From: Bacillota bacterium
GTDB lineage: Bacteria; Bacillota; Clostridia; Peptostreptococcales; Anaerovoracaceae
NCBI GenBank assembly: GCA_029101005.1
Contig: JAQXQE010000023.1
Location: forward strand, 1 to 64,000
Reading direction: 5' to 3'
Length of the DNA stretch: 64,000 nt
The translations under genes were made by a program, and so were the position numbers. Below, one piece after another: positions 7,766 to 16,451 of the stretch. Below the pieces are notes generated by a model. It did no database searches. It was given only the letters and a program-made list of their open reading frames with translations, and had not been told where the DNA came from. The stretch's first letter is position 1, and every line of letters starts with the position of its first letter.

Positions 7766-8692
7766 TTAGAGTACCTCCTTGAGATACTTGTCAGCGTTGC
7801 GCCAACAGATTGCGTCAATCATATCTGCCAAGAAACCCTCTGACTCTAGTGCCTCTGGCAGTTTCCACATCTCACTGCAGTCCGCCATCTCGAGCGAGCA
7901 GTCGATGCCGTCGAAGTCGGAACCGAGCGTCAGAACCTCACTTCCACCCAAATTGCATATGTGCTGAGCGTGGCGAACGAGATCCGCAATCCTCGTAAGT
8001 TCAGCCCCTTCTGCGAGGAAATGGCTATAGAAGTTCAAGCCAATCACTCCGCCGTGCTCCGCAATGCATCGTATCATCTCATCAGTCAGATTGCGCCTGT
8101 GCGGGCACAGACTTCTCGCATTAGAATGCGAAGCCACCCACGGCTTCTTCGATGCATCCGCGACATTCCAGAATCCTTTATCCGATAAGTGCGATACATC
8201 GATGATCATTCCCATCTCATTCATACGCTCTACGACATCGTAGCCAAAGCGTGTCAGCCCCTCATCCGAGCCATTCGCTCCTCCAATGCAATTATCGTAA
8301 TTCCAAGTAAGAGTAATCAGGCGAACGCCATTCTTATAAAGTGTATCAAGTCGAGCAAGTTCCTCCTCGAGCACTCCGCCCTCCTCTACTGTCAGAAGAC
8401 CTGAGATGCGTCCAGCCTCGCGATTTGCAAGCAGCTCATCGTAGCTACATGTGAAGGCAAGTCTCTCATCTGCGGACTGTCTCAGAATATCGGTCATCGC
8501 CAGCACATCCTCGAAATGCGAGGCGCATCTTGCTGGCTGCTTGCTGTCGACGTGACAGGCAAAGAACTGCGCGTCGTAGCCGCGCATTTTATCTATATCA
8601 AGATGACCATTATTGCTTGTCAGATTCTCTGTCTCGGCTGCATCGTAATACAGCCTGTGCAGAGTATCGCAGTGAAGATCTATATATCCCAT
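7766..8692 (-). CDS. Membrane dipeptidase-type peptidase (M19 family)
   Basis: The 308-residue protein matches the zinc-dependent renal dipeptidase family, which cleaves dipeptides including some with D-residues. It opens with the metal motif IDLHCDTLHRLYY (H and D near residues 7-9). TVEEGGVLEEE supplies the bridging glutamate, IIDVSHLSDKGFW the next histidine, and ASHSNARSLCPHRRN another. SDFDGIDC lies near the C-terminus. There is no signal peptide, so it is probably cytoplasmic. It is downstream of PFOR on the same strand, with 56 bases between them. Confidence 0.9.
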   Translation of the reverse strand: MGYIDLHCDTLHRLYYDAAETENLTSNNGHLDIDKMRGYDAQFFACHVDSKQPARCASHFEDVLAMTDILRQSADERLAFTCSYDELLANREAGRISGLLTVEEGGVLEEELARLDTLYKNGVRLITLTWNYDNCIGGANGSDEGLTRFGYDVVERMNEMGMIIDVSHLSDKGFWNVADASKKPWVASHSNARSLCPHRRNLTDEMIRCIAEHGGVIGLNFYSHFLAEGAELTRIADLVRHAQHICNLGGSEVLTLGSDFDGIDCSLEMADCSEMWKLPEALESEGFLADMIDAICWRNADKYLKEVL

Positions 8693-8748
8693 ATCTCTCC
8701 TTAGTGCAGATGAGGGCCGTCCGAAGACGACCCTCTTATCAGTATAGA

Positions 8749-11700
8749 CTATACCTCGTAGAGTTCCTTGAGCTTGAGGAGGTGCTCGTAGCGAGCCTTA
8801 GCAGCAGCCTCTGACTGTGCGAAGAGCTCTTCAGCTCTGTCTGGGAAGCTGTGTGTCAGTGATGAGTATCTAGCCTCATTCATGAGGAACTCCTTATATC
8901 CGCCAGCTGGCTCCTTGCTGTCGAGAGTGAATGGGTTCTTGCCCTCAGCCTTCTTAGCAGGGTTGTAGCGGTAGATATTCCAGTAGCCGCACTCAACAGC
9001 CTTCTTCATCTCAGCCTGGCAGTTCTGCATGCCGCCCTTGATTGAGTGCATCTCACATGGTGAGTAACCGATGATGATTGAAGGTCCCTTGTAAGCCTCA
9101 GCCTCCTCGATTGCCTTGAGAGTCTGTGCAGGGTTAGCACCCATAGCTACCTGAGCAACGTATACATAGCCGTAGCTCATTGCGATCTCAGCAAGGCTCT
9201 TCTTAGCAACAGCCTTACCAGCAGCAGCGAACTGAGCAACCTGACCGATGTTAGAAGCTTTTGAAGCCTGTCCACCAGTATTTGAGTATACCTCAGTATC
9301 GAATACGAAGATGTTAACGTCCTCACCTGATGCGAGCACGTGGTCTACTCCACCGAAGCCGATATCGTAAGCCCATCCGTCTCCACCGAAGATCCACATT
9401 GACTTCTTTGAGAGGTACTGCTTCTCAGCGAGAATCTTAGGTGCGATTGGGCATCCGTGCTCAGCAGCAGCCTCGAGAACTGCGATGAGTTCCTTAGTAG
9501 CATCAGCATTTGCTCTGCTGTCATCGAATGTCTCGAACCATTTCTCAGCAGCAGCCTTGAAGTTCTCTGTTCTGTGCTCTAAGTCGTTGTACATCTCCTC
9601 AACGAGAGATCTGAGTCTTGCTCTTACAGCCTTCTGTCCGAGCATCATACCGAGACCATGTTCAGCGTTGTCCTCGAAGAGTGAGTTTGACCAAGCTGGT
9701 CCGTGTCCTTCCTTATTGCAAGCATAAGGTGATGTTGAAGCAGGTCCACCCCAGATTGATGAGCAGCCTGTAGCATTTGAGATGTATGCTCTGTCTCCGA
9801 AGAGCTGAGTTACGAGACGAGCGTATGAAGTCTCAGCACAGCCTGCACATGAGCCTGAGAACTCGAGCAGTGGCTCTCTGAACTGGCTTCCCTTAACTGT
9901 GAAGTCCTGCATATCCTTCTTCTCGGATACCTCAGCAACCATGTAATCGAAAACTTCCTGCTGTGCAGCTTCTTCTGCCTGTGGAACCATTACGAGACCC
10001 TTTGTTGGGCAAGCTCCTACGCAGACACCACAGCCCATACAGTCGAGCGGGCTGACAGCGAGGTTGAAGCTGTACTTATCCTTACCCTTACCAGCCTTGA
10101 ATGCAACGATCTTAGCTGCCTCAGGTGCTGCAGCTGCCTCTTCCTCTGTGAGAGCGTAAGGTCTGATTGCAGCGTGTGGGCATACATATGCGCAGCTGTT
10201 GCACTGTACGCACTTCTCTGCCTCCCAGCGAGGAACTGTAACTGCGATACCTCTCTTCTCGTATGCAGAAGCTCCGAGCTCGAATGTACCATCAGCATAA
10301 TCCATGAATGCAGATACTGGCAGGCTGTCTCCGTTCATCATATCAACTGGCTCCATGATGCCCTTAACCATTGATACGAGCTCTGGCTTACCCTTGAGCT
10401 GCTCGTCAACAACTTCGTCACTTGCGTCTGCCCATGAAGCAGGAACATCAATTTTGACGAATGCAGATGCACCGAGGTCGATAGCCTTGTGGTTCATGTC
10501 TACGATAGCCTGGCCCTTCTTGAGGTAGCTCTTAGTAGCCGCATCCTTCATGTACTGGATTGCCTCCTCCAGTGGCATTACCTTAGCGAGCGCGAAGAAC
10601 GCTGACTGGAGAATTGTATTAGTTCTCTTGCCCATTCCGATCTCGATAGCGAGGTCGATAGCATTGATTGTGTAGAGCTGAACATTGTTCTTAGCAATGT
10701 AACACTTTGTCTCTGCATTGAGATTCTGCTCGAGCTCCTCTGCAGACCACTGACAGTTAATCAGGAAAACGCCGCCTGGCTTAACGTCGTTAACCATCTT
10801 GAATCCCTTCAGGATGTATGAAGGGTTGTGGCAAGCTACGAAGTCAGCCTTGTTAACGTAGTATGGGCTTCTGATTGGGCTGTCACCGAAACGCAGGTGG
10901 GAGATAGTAACTCCGCCTGTCTTCTTTGAATCGTACTGGAAGTAAGCCTGTACATACTTGTCTGTGTGATCTCCGATGATCTTGATGGAGTTCTTGTTAG
11001 CTCCAACAGTACCATCTCCACCGAGTCCCCAGAACTTGCACTCGATTGTGCCAGCAGCAGCTGTGTCAGGTGACTCAGTCTCTGGCAGTGAGAGCTCTGT
11101 AACGTCGTCTACGATTCCGATAGTGAACTGTCTCTTAGGAGCATCCTTCTTCATCTCCTCGTATACAGCAAAAACGCTTGAAGGCGGTGTATCCTTCGAA
11201 CCGAGTCCATAACGTCCGCCGATTACTGTTCTCATCTGGCCTGCCTGTGCGAGAGCTGTTACTACGTCCATGTAAAGTGGCTCACCCTGTGAACCTGGCT
11301 CCTTAGTTCTGTCGAGTACAGCGATTTTCTTCGCACTTGCAGGGATTGCCGCAACAAGCTTGTCCGCGCGGAAAGGTCTGTAGAGGCGGACTTTTACCAG
11401 ACCTACCTTCTCGCCGTGAGCGTTCAGGTAGTCGATAACTTCCTCTGCCACATCGCAGATTGATCCCATTGCTACGATAACGCGGTCAGCATCAGGTGCT
11501 CCGTAGTAGTTGAAGAGCTGGTAGTCTGTGCCGAGCTTCTCGTTAACCTTGCCCATATACTCCTCAACGATCTCAGGAAGAGCGTCATAGTACTTGTTGC
11601 AAGCCTCTCTGTGCTGGAAGAAGATGTCTCCGTTCTCGTTGGAACCTCTCATCTGAGGGTTCTCAGGATTGAGTGAGTGTGCTCTGAAGGCGGCAACTGC

Positions 11701-12294
11701 GTCCATATCGCACATATCTGCGAGGTCCTCGTAATCCCATACTGCAATCTTCTGCAGCTCGTGTGATGTACGGAATCCGTCGAAGAAGTTGAGGAATGGA
11801 ACTCTTCCCTTGATAGCTGCAAGGTGAGCTACTGCTGAGAGGTCCATAACCTCTTGTGGATTTGACTCTGCAAGCATTGCGAAACCTGTCTGTCTGCACG
11901 CATATACGTCGGAGTGATCTCCGAAGATGTTAAGTGCGTGTGATGTAACCGCTCTAGCGGATACGTGGAAAACGCCAGGCAGAAGCTCGCCGGCGATCTT
12001 ATACATGTTAGGAATCATCAACAGCAGACCCTGTGACGCTGTGTAAGTTGTTGTCAGTGCGCCTGTTGCGAGTGATCCGTGAACAGTACCTGAAGCTCCA
12101 GCCTCTGACTGCATCTCCATTACCTTAACTGTTGATCCGAAGATGTTCTTCTGACCCTGAGCTGACCACTGGTCAACGAGGTCTGCCATAGGGCTTGAAG
12201 GTGTGATCGGATAGATTCCAGCTACCTCGGTAAACGCATAGGAAACGTGAGCCGCAGCGGTGTTACCATCCATGGTTTTGAATTGTCTTGCCAT
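8749..12294 (-). CDS. nifJ: Pyruvate:ferredoxin (flavodoxin) oxidoreductase, single-chain
   Basis: This enzyme converts pyruvate and CoA to acetyl-CoA and CO2 while reducing ferredoxin, the central step of clostridial fermentation. The 1181-residue chain carries all domains: the N-terminal pyruvate-binding region (VAGIYPITPSSPMADL), a transketolase-like domain, two [4Fe-4S] motifs (CVQCNSCAYVCP and CMGCGVCVGACP), and a C-terminal TPP domain with SGSCAGCAET, NATGCSSIWGG and GGDGWAYDIGFGG. The ATG at 12294 is preferred to an in-frame TTG at 12300, because GGAG is eight bases before it. Codon bias is strong. Confidence 0.96.
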   Translation of the reverse strand: MARQFKTMDGNTAAAHVSYAFTEVAGIYPITPSSPMADLVDQWSAQGQKNIFGSTVKVMEMQSEAGASGTVHGSLATGALTTTYTASQGLLLMIPNMYKIAGELLPGVFHVSARAVTSHALNIFGDHSDVYACRQTGFAMLAESNPQEVMDLSAVAHLAAIKGRVPFLNFFDGFRTSHELQKIAVWDYEDLADMCDMDAVAAFRAHSLNPENPQMRGSNENGDIFFQHREACNKYYDALPEIVEEYMGKVNEKLGTDYQLFNYYGAPDADRVIVAMGSICDVAEEVIDYLNAHGEKVGLVKVRLYRPFRADKLVAAIPASAKKIAVLDRTKEPGSQGEPLYMDVVTALAQAGQMRTVIGGRYGLGSKDTPPSSVFAVYEEMKKDAPKRQFTIGIVDDVTELSLPETESPDTAAAGTIECKFWGLGGDGTVGANKNSIKIIGDHTDKYVQAYFQYDSKKTGGVTISHLRFGDSPIRSPYYVNKADFVACHNPSYILKGFKMVNDVKPGGVFLINCQWSAEELEQNLNAETKCYIAKNNVQLYTINAIDLAIEIGMGKRTNTILQSAFFALAKVMPLEEAIQYMKDAATKSYLKKGQAIVDMNHKAIDLGASAFVKIDVPASWADASDEVVDEQLKGKPELVSMVKGIMEPVDMMNGDSLPVSAFMDYADGTFELGASAYEKRGIAVTVPRWEAEKCVQCNSCAYVCPHAAIRPYALTEEEAAAAPEAAKIVAFKAGKGKDKYSFNLAVSPLDCMGCGVCVGACPTKGLVMVPQAEEAAQQEVFDYMVAEVSEKKDMQDFTVKGSQFREPLLEFSGSCAGCAETSYARLVTQLFGDRAYISNATGCSSIWGGPASTSPYACNKEGHGPAWSNSLFEDNAEHGLGMMLGQKAVRARLRSLVEEMYNDLEHRTENFKAAAEKWFETFDDSRANADATKELIAVLEAAAEHGCPIAPKILAEKQYLSKKSMWIFGGDGWAYDIGFGGVDHVLASGEDVNIFVFDTEVYSNTGGQASKASNIGQVAQFAAAGKAVAKKSLAEIAMSYGYVYVAQVAMGANPAQTLKAIEEAEAYKGPSIIIGYSPCEMHSIKGGMQNCQAEMKKAVECGYWNIYRYNPAKKAEGKNPFTLDSKEPAGGYKEFLMNEARYSSLTHSFPDRAEELFAQSEAAAKARYEHLLKLKELYEV

Positions 12295-12357
12295 ATCCAA
12301 ATCTCCTTTGTCTTTATTTTGAATACATCTGTATTAATTATCGAACAATACTATCTC

Positions 12358-12385
12358 ATTATAACAGTTTTTTGGAATTTGTGAA
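12358..12385 (-). promoter_or_regulatory. Promoter of the PFOR gene
   Basis: On the minus strand TTCACA (12380-12385) and TATAAT (12358-12363) are 16 bases apart, and the -10 is extended (TGTTATAAT). It lies about 64 bases before the PFOR start. Confidence 0.7.
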
Positions 12386-12415
12386 CCAAAATCGTATTTC
12401 ATTTTGTACAAAAAC

Positions 12416-12444
12416 ACAAAAAGCCAGAGGTCATAGGCCCCTGA
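12416..12444 (-). terminator. Terminator of the DUF4230 gene
   Basis: On the minus strand GTCAGGGG, a short loop and CCTCTGGC (12423-12444) are followed by TTTTT. One G-T pair is included. Confidence 0.75.
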
Positions 12445-12455
12445 CTCTATTTGTG

Positions 12456-13124
12456 TTATGCGTCCGCTTCATCCTTCTTGAGATCCTTATCCTCATCGTC
12501 ATCGGAGTCATCCACTGCGTCTGCTGTATCAGGGAAAACTACCTTAACCTTCAGGTCAGGATAAGCCGCCTCGAAGAAGGCCTTAATCTGCTTCACAGCC
12601 ATCTCGTCTGCCTGAGACAGCTTGTCGCTCTTCTTAACATGCTGTGTCATCTTCTTCACGAGCTCCTTGCGCAGCTGGTTGCTGTCCTCAGGAGTTACCG
12701 CATTGAAGAGTCCGTTCTTCTTATCGAGAATCTGCCAGCTCTCCTCATCAATCTCATGGCTGAGAATCTCGCTGTGCGGAATCACGATTGTCAGCTTATC
12801 TCCCTTGAGCTTAACCTTAGCCGCTGACATATCAGGGCCAATCTTCATCACGCCATCGTACATAACAACCATGGACTTGCTTGTGAATGGCACGCTCTTG
12901 CCGAAAACCTTCAGCGCATTATCGCCACTCATCTCGTCCGTATTAGTATACTTATACTCGAGTACCGACAGCTCAGATATCTCAGTCATCTGCTCCTCGA
13001 TAGTCTCGATCTTATATGTATTGCTGCTGCCACCCAGGATATTCACATCTACAACCTTTCCGGCAATAAAGCCAACAACCAGGCAGCCAATCATGAGAAG
13101 AATCGTATTGAAAAATTTCTTCAT
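12456..13124 (-). CDS. DUF4230 domain protein, membrane anchored
   Basis: A 222-residue protein with one N-terminal hydrophobic segment (residues 4-24, ending GFIAGKVV) and an extracytoplasmic body matching the DUF4230 type: an early TIEEQMTEISELSVLEYKYT stretch, a PHSEILSHEID segment, and a helical C-terminus. The tail is very acidic (DDSDDDEDKD). Function is unknown for the family. It is a single gene with its own terminator, between PFOR and the divergent YitT gene. Confidence 0.75.
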   Translation of the reverse strand: MKKFFNTILLMIGCLVVGFIAGKVVDVNILGGSSNTYKIETIEEQMTEISELSVLEYKYTNTDEMSGDNALKVFGKSVPFTSKSMVVMYDGVMKIGPDMSAAKVKLKGDKLTIVIPHSEILSHEIDEESWQILDKKNGLFNAVTPEDSNQLRKELVKKMTQHVKKSDKLSQADEMAVKQIKAFFEAAYPDLKVKVVFPDTADAVDDSDDDEDKDLKKDEADA

Positions 13125-13221
13125 TCCTATATTACCTCTCCCGTGTTAGTAGTTCGTTGTCCGTTGCACGGACGTAAATATTGTACCATTTTGCCGCGCT
13201 CAATGGAATCGAATTTAGCTC

Positions 13222-13250
13222 TTGAATTCTTCCGCTCAACATTATAGATT
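13222..13250 (+). promoter_or_regulatory. Candidate promoter of the YitT-family gene
   Basis: TTGAAT (13222-13227) and TAGATT (13245-13250) are 17 bases apart, 40 bases before the start codon. Confidence 0.45.
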
Positions 13251-13289
13251 ATGTGTATATGTTTAATTCTAGGGGAGAGATATATTCAA

Positions 13290-14174
13290 ATGGCAAAGCT
13301 TAAGAACAATCGCAAACTCAGCGTCGTGCTGCTGACTATCTTCGGAAACATCATCTACGCATGCGGAGTAAACATCGGCATCAACCCGATCCACCTCTAC
13401 AGTGGTGGTTTTACCGGAATTGCCCAGCTCATCAGAACCTTCATGCTGGAATTCCTGCATATCCCTCAGATTCCTGGCGTAGACTATATGGGTATCATAT
13501 ATTTCGCAATCAACGTGCCATTCTTCCTTATGGCATACAGGGTTATGGGCCGCAAGTTCTGCCTGACAACTCTTATATCAATCGCGATGGCTTCGGCCTT
13601 CCTCTCAATGATTCCAATTCCAGAGACCCCAATCGTGCAGGACACTCTGCTCTGCTCAATCATCGGCGGTATCGGATCCGGAGTCGGCGCAGGAATGGTC
13701 CTCCGTGCCGGCAGCTCACAGGGTGGACAGGACCTCATCGGAGTCTGCCTCGCTAAGACCAAGCCGGACTTCAAGGTTGGAACAATCGGCATCATCATCA
13801 GCTTCTGCATCTACACAATCTGCCTCTTCATGTATGACATCGAGACAGTAATCTACTCAATGATCTTCGCCGTAGTAACCGGCATCTGCGTAGACAAGGT
13901 TCACGTTCAGAACATCAAGACTGAGGCAATGATCTTCACAAAGGAAGACGGAGTTGCCGAGGCAATCATGTCCGAGATGAACCGCGGAGTAACCTGCTGG
14001 GAAGGCGAAGGTGCCTACACACACGAGGGCTCTCACATCCTCATCACTGTTATCTCCAAGTACGAGGAGCCACTGCTCAAGGACATCCTCTCACGAATCG
14101 ACCCTAAAGCATTCGTAATCATCTCAGACAACGCACGCGTAATCGGAAACTTCGAGAAGCGCTTCACCGACTAG
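13290..14174 (+). CDS. YitT-family membrane protein (DUF161 plus DUF2179)
   Basis: A 294-residue protein. Five to six hydrophobic helices (about residues 10-200) contain the family signatures YACGVNIGINPIHLYSGGFT and GGIGSGVGAGMVLRAGSSQGG-DLIG. A C-terminal cytoplasmic DUF2179 domain (about 215-290, ITVISKYEEPLLKDILSRID) follows. Transport of an unknown compound is assumed for the family. I chose the internal ATG at 13290, because GGGGAGA lies about nine bases upstream and the extra N-terminal codons of the longer frame precede that ribosome site. Confidence 0.85.
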   Translation: MAKLKNNRKLSVVLLTIFGNIIYACGVNIGINPIHLYSGGFTGIAQLIRTFMLEFLHIPQIPGVDYMGIIYFAINVPFFLMAYRVMGRKFCLTTLISIAMASAFLSMIPIPETPIVQDTLLCSIIGGIGSGVGAGMVLRAGSSQGGQDLIGVCLAKTKPDFKVGTIGIIISFCIYTICLFMYDIETVIYSMIFAVVTGICVDKVHVQNIKTEAMIFTKEDGVAEAIMSEMNRGVTCWEGEGAYTHEGSHILITVISKYEEPLLKDILSRIDPKAFVIISDNARVIGNFEKRFTD

Positions 14175-14185
14175 GGAAAGAGGAA

Positions 14186-14214
14186 GGGAACGGCCCGTGG
14201 CCGTTCCCTTTTTG
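14186..14214 (+). terminator. Terminator of the YitT-family gene
   Basis: GGGAACGGCC, CGT and GGCCGTTCCC are followed by TTTTTG, 12 bases after the stop codon. Confidence 0.85.
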
Positions 14215-14230
14215 ATTGGTAGTAATGGTG

Positions 14231-14252
14231 GGCAACAGCTGGGGCTGTTGCC
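14231..14252. repeat. Isolated stem-loop next to element A
   Basis: GGCAACAGC, TGGG and GCTGTTGCC form a perfect 9-bp stem. On the minus strand it is followed by CCCACCATTACTACC, which resembles the CCACCATCTCTAC spacer of the hairpin array at 26.8 kb. It may be a single unit of that family. Confidence 0.35.
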
Positions 14253-14280
14253 GACCTCTCCCCTCATTCAAATTGTCTGT

Positions 14281-14645
14281 TTTGCGATTTTGTGGTTAGA
14301 ATTGTTGCACTCATTGATATTTACAAATTTGACCACACATCAAAAAAACTGTATCAGCCAATTTCTCTGATTCTTGCCAATTTCGCCCCTATTTCTTAGG
14401 CTTCAATGCCAAGTTTGATGTCACAAGCGTGATTTCTGGTCAATTTATTGTCCAATTCGCTTCCAAATTGTACAAATTCTGCACTCACCCTCTACTTTCG
14501 TTGGCCTCTGCATGAAAGCCCCGTGGTCAGATTTTTTATTATCAAATGGTTCGGGGAATCTGACCACGATTTTACAAAACAAAAAAATCGGGTTGTGGTC
14601 ACTTCTGTAATTTTCAAGCATTACAGGAAATCTGACCACAATCCG
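14281..14645. repeat. Triple-palindrome intergenic element, copy A
   Basis: Three 47-nt palindromic units lie at 14291-14337, 14522-14568 and 14594-14640. Unit 2 has a perfect 12-bp terminal stem (CGTGGTCAGATT with its complement). Unit 3 has an 8-bp outer stem TGTGGTCA/TGACCACA plus an inner 7-bp stem CTGTAAT/ATTACAG. Unit 1 is inverted relative to units 2 and 3. Conserved linkers are ATCAAAAAAACTGTATCAGC after unit 1 and ACAAAACAAAAAAATCGG between units 2 and 3. Copies B, C and D lie at 23.7, 26.4 and 60.9 kb. The ORFs that cross it differ in frame and lack ribosome sites. Confidence 0.75.
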
Positions 14646-14693
14646 AAGTTTCTAGCATTCAAAGCACACCCGAATCAATCCGAATCCACCACC

Positions 14694-15317
14694 CTACACG
14701 CTCAACTCGAATGCGAATCGCGGATCGTTGTCTTCTACGACGTAGATTACGCCTCTTCGCTCGTAGCCCTTCTTCTCAAGGAGAGACAGCATGATGTGAT
14801 TGTCGTAATGGGTGTCGACGCGAACATGTCCGCACTGTGCGAGTGCCCAGTCGAGGCAGAAGCTACCGACGCCAGCCACGTCGCCAGAGCTCGCAAGGCG
14901 GTGGACAGCTCCGTATTCGCTGTCGTCGCCCCACGCGCCGTCCTCAATCTCAAGATATGTCGGGTCAACGTCGACGCCCTGGATATATACGAAGGTTCCG
15001 ACCACGGATTCGCGGCCGTCAACCACGGCAGTGCAGACATAGCTACGTCCGGCCGCGATATCCTCGTGAATCAAGTCTGCTGGCGGCCAATTGGTCGCGC
15101 CCCACTGGCGCGGATTGCCATTCTCCGCCATGAAGGCGCGAGCGCGTTCGTAGATTTGCATCATGCGCTCGAAATCCGCTTCGGTGGAGTGGCGAATCCG
15201 CAGTTCACCGTCCGCGCAACGACAGTCAAGTCGATCCGCAACCTCCGCGTCCGCAGTCGGCCAGCCGCACGGACAATCCTGTCTTCTCGTTAATTTATCC
15301 CACGAAATAGTACTCAA
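14694..15317 (-). CDS. GNAT-family N-acetyltransferase with repeat-derived N-terminus
   Basis: A 207-residue protein. The GNAT domain starts at about residue 38 (ELRIRHSTEADFERMMQIYE) and runs to the end, with HRLASSGDVAGVGSFCLDWA as the acetyl-CoA binding region and DNHIMLSLLEKKGYERRG near the C-terminus. Residues 1 to about 37 are cysteine- and aspartate-rich (RLDCRCADGE) and are encoded by DNA resembling the TTGCGCGGA repeats around folD. The start is TTG at 15317, six bases after GGGAG; no ATG with a ribosome site is seen. The substrate is unknown. Confidence 0.8.
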   Translation of the reverse strand: MSTISWDKLTRRQDCPCGWPTADAEVADRLDCRCADGELRIRHSTEADFERMMQIYERARAFMAENGNPRQWGATNWPPADLIHEDIAAGRSYVCTAVVDGRESVVGTFVYIQGVDVDPTYLEIEDGAWGDDSEYGAVHRLASSGDVAGVGSFCLDWALAQCGHVRVDTHYDNHIMLSLLEKKGYERRGVIYVVEDNDPRFAFELSV

Positions 15318-15432
15318 ATTCTGCTCCCTCTCCTTCTAACCAGTCATCTATACAGATAATACTTACTACGTTGCCACCTACCAGCATCCGACGTATAGCA
15401 GTCTATTAGATATACCAAATATATCGCACCCC

Positions 15433-15795
15433 CTACTCCTCGGAAGCCAGCAGTGCGCGAAGTTCCTCGATTTCGTCCTTGCTCAGTCCACCAGCGAGCG
15501 CCGATGCGAAGATGCTCATCTTGTGTCCGCATTCTCTCTCGATAAAACGTCTGCTCTGCGATGCGAGGTACTCTTCTTTGCCGATCAGCGGCGTGTACTC
15601 GCTACTTCTTCCGTTCTTCGTTACGCTCACAAGCTCTTTCTTCGCAAGCCTTGTGAGCAGTGTCAGAATGGTGGTCTGTGCCAGCGGTCTCTGCGCTGCC
15701 ACAGCCTCCTCGATTGTCTGTCTCGATACAGGAGCCTCATGCTCCCAGATGATATTCATAATCTCTAATTCACTGTCTGGAATTCTGTCAATCAT
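15433..15795 (-). CDS. BlaI/MecI/CopY-family winged-helix repressor
   Basis: A 120-residue protein with the penicillinase-repressor layout: an N-terminal winged helix (PDSELEIMNIIWEHEAPVSR, then TTILTLLTRLAKKELV) and a C-terminal dimerisation helix. I start it at the ATG at 15795, with GAGGA five bases upstream; an earlier in-frame ATG at 15819 has no ribosome site and would sit against the operator. Two dyads of the BlaI/MecI type lie just upstream, which suggests autoregulation. No BlaR1/MecR1 sensor, beta-lactamase or copper gene is adjacent. Confidence 0.88.
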   Translation of the reverse strand: MIDRIPDSELEIMNIIWEHEAPVSRQTIEEAVAAQRPLAQTTILTLLTRLAKKELVSVTKNGRSSEYTPLIGKEEYLASQSRRFIERECGHKMSIFASALAGGLSKDEIEELRALLASEE

Positions 15796-15824
15796 TGTGT
15801 CCTCACTGTCGCGGGCCATTTGCT

Positions 15825-15865
15825 CTACAATTGTAGTATTAGGTAATTACATTCTACGAATGTAG
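15825..15865. promoter_or_regulatory. Paired BlaI-type operator dyads
   Basis: CTACAATTGTAG (15825-15836) is a perfect dyad with the TACA-n2-TGTA form bound by BlaI/MecI repressors. A second dyad, TACATTC-TAC-GAATGTA, lies at 15848-15864. Both are immediately upstream of the BlaI-like gene. Confidence 0.65.
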
Positions 15866-15946
15866 AGCAACAATGTCAAGCAGGAATTTGCAAAGCTAAT
15901 TCCCACCGCTCAACTCACCCTCACGGTGCCGGAAATGCGAGCATAA

Positions 15947-15978
15947 CAAAAACCCGTTGCAAAGCTGCAACGGGTTTT
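15947..15978 (-). terminator. Terminator of the HU gene
   Basis: AAACCCGTTGCA (15951-15962) pairs with TGCAACGGGTTT (15967-15978). On the minus strand the stem runs into TTTTTG. Confidence 0.85.
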
Positions 15979-15997
15979 ACAACTTAAATAAGATTAA

Positions 15998-16270
15998 TTA
16001 CTTAACCTGGTCCTTAAGAGCCTTACCAGCCTTGAATGCAGGAACCTTGCAAGCAGCGATCTCGATGATCTCGCCTGTCTGTGGATTCTTACCCTGTCTA
16101 GCTGCTCTCTCTCTAACCTCGAAGTTTCCGAATCCGATGATCTGAACCTTCTCGCCCTTAGCCATTGCGCCAGCGATCTCCTCGAATACAGCGCTTACTG
16201 CTGCTGTTGCGTCCTTCCTTGAAATCTCTGCATTAGCTGCTACTGCTGCGATTAACTCTGTCTTATTCAT
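15998..16270 (-). CDS. hup: HU-family DNA-binding protein
   Basis: A 90-residue nucleoid protein of normal HU length. It starts [20 protein letters not shown], has the core [18 protein letters not shown] and the DNA-binding arm [14 protein letters not shown], and ends [15 protein letters not shown]. The start at 16270 is chosen because GAAGGGAG lies eight bases upstream; the longer frame adds codons ahead of that site. HU bends DNA and compacts the nucleoid. It has its own promoter and terminator. Confidence 0.95.
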   Translation of the reverse strand: MNKTELIAAVAANAEISRKDATAAVSAVFEEIAGAMAKGEKVQIIGFGNFEVRERAARQGKNPQTGEIIEIAACKVPAFKAGKALKDQVK

Positions 16271-16336
16271 TGTATAACTCCCTTCATATAAACGCCCCGC
16301 CATTGCGGGTTATAAGCTATTTATCAACGCTTCTCA

Positions 16337-16365
16337 AGTGTACACTATGCGCCCCTCAAGGTCAA
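16337..16365 (-). promoter_or_regulatory. Promoter of the HU gene
   Basis: On the minus strand TTGACC (16360-16365) and TACACT (16337-16342) are 17 bases apart, about 65 bases before the start codon. Confidence 0.7.
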
Positions 16366-16451
16366 TTCCCGCAAGTGAAAATTTCAACACAAAACGCGCT
16401 TTTTGCGAATAGTTTCGCTAATACTTCGTGTCGCAGTATGCCCGCCGACCG

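Noticed and set aside
14448..15293. Long plus-strand ORF (281 codons) across element A and the GNAT gene
   Set aside because: No ribosome site. It runs antisense through a clear GNAT gene and through palindromic units whose changes follow base pairing rather than codons.
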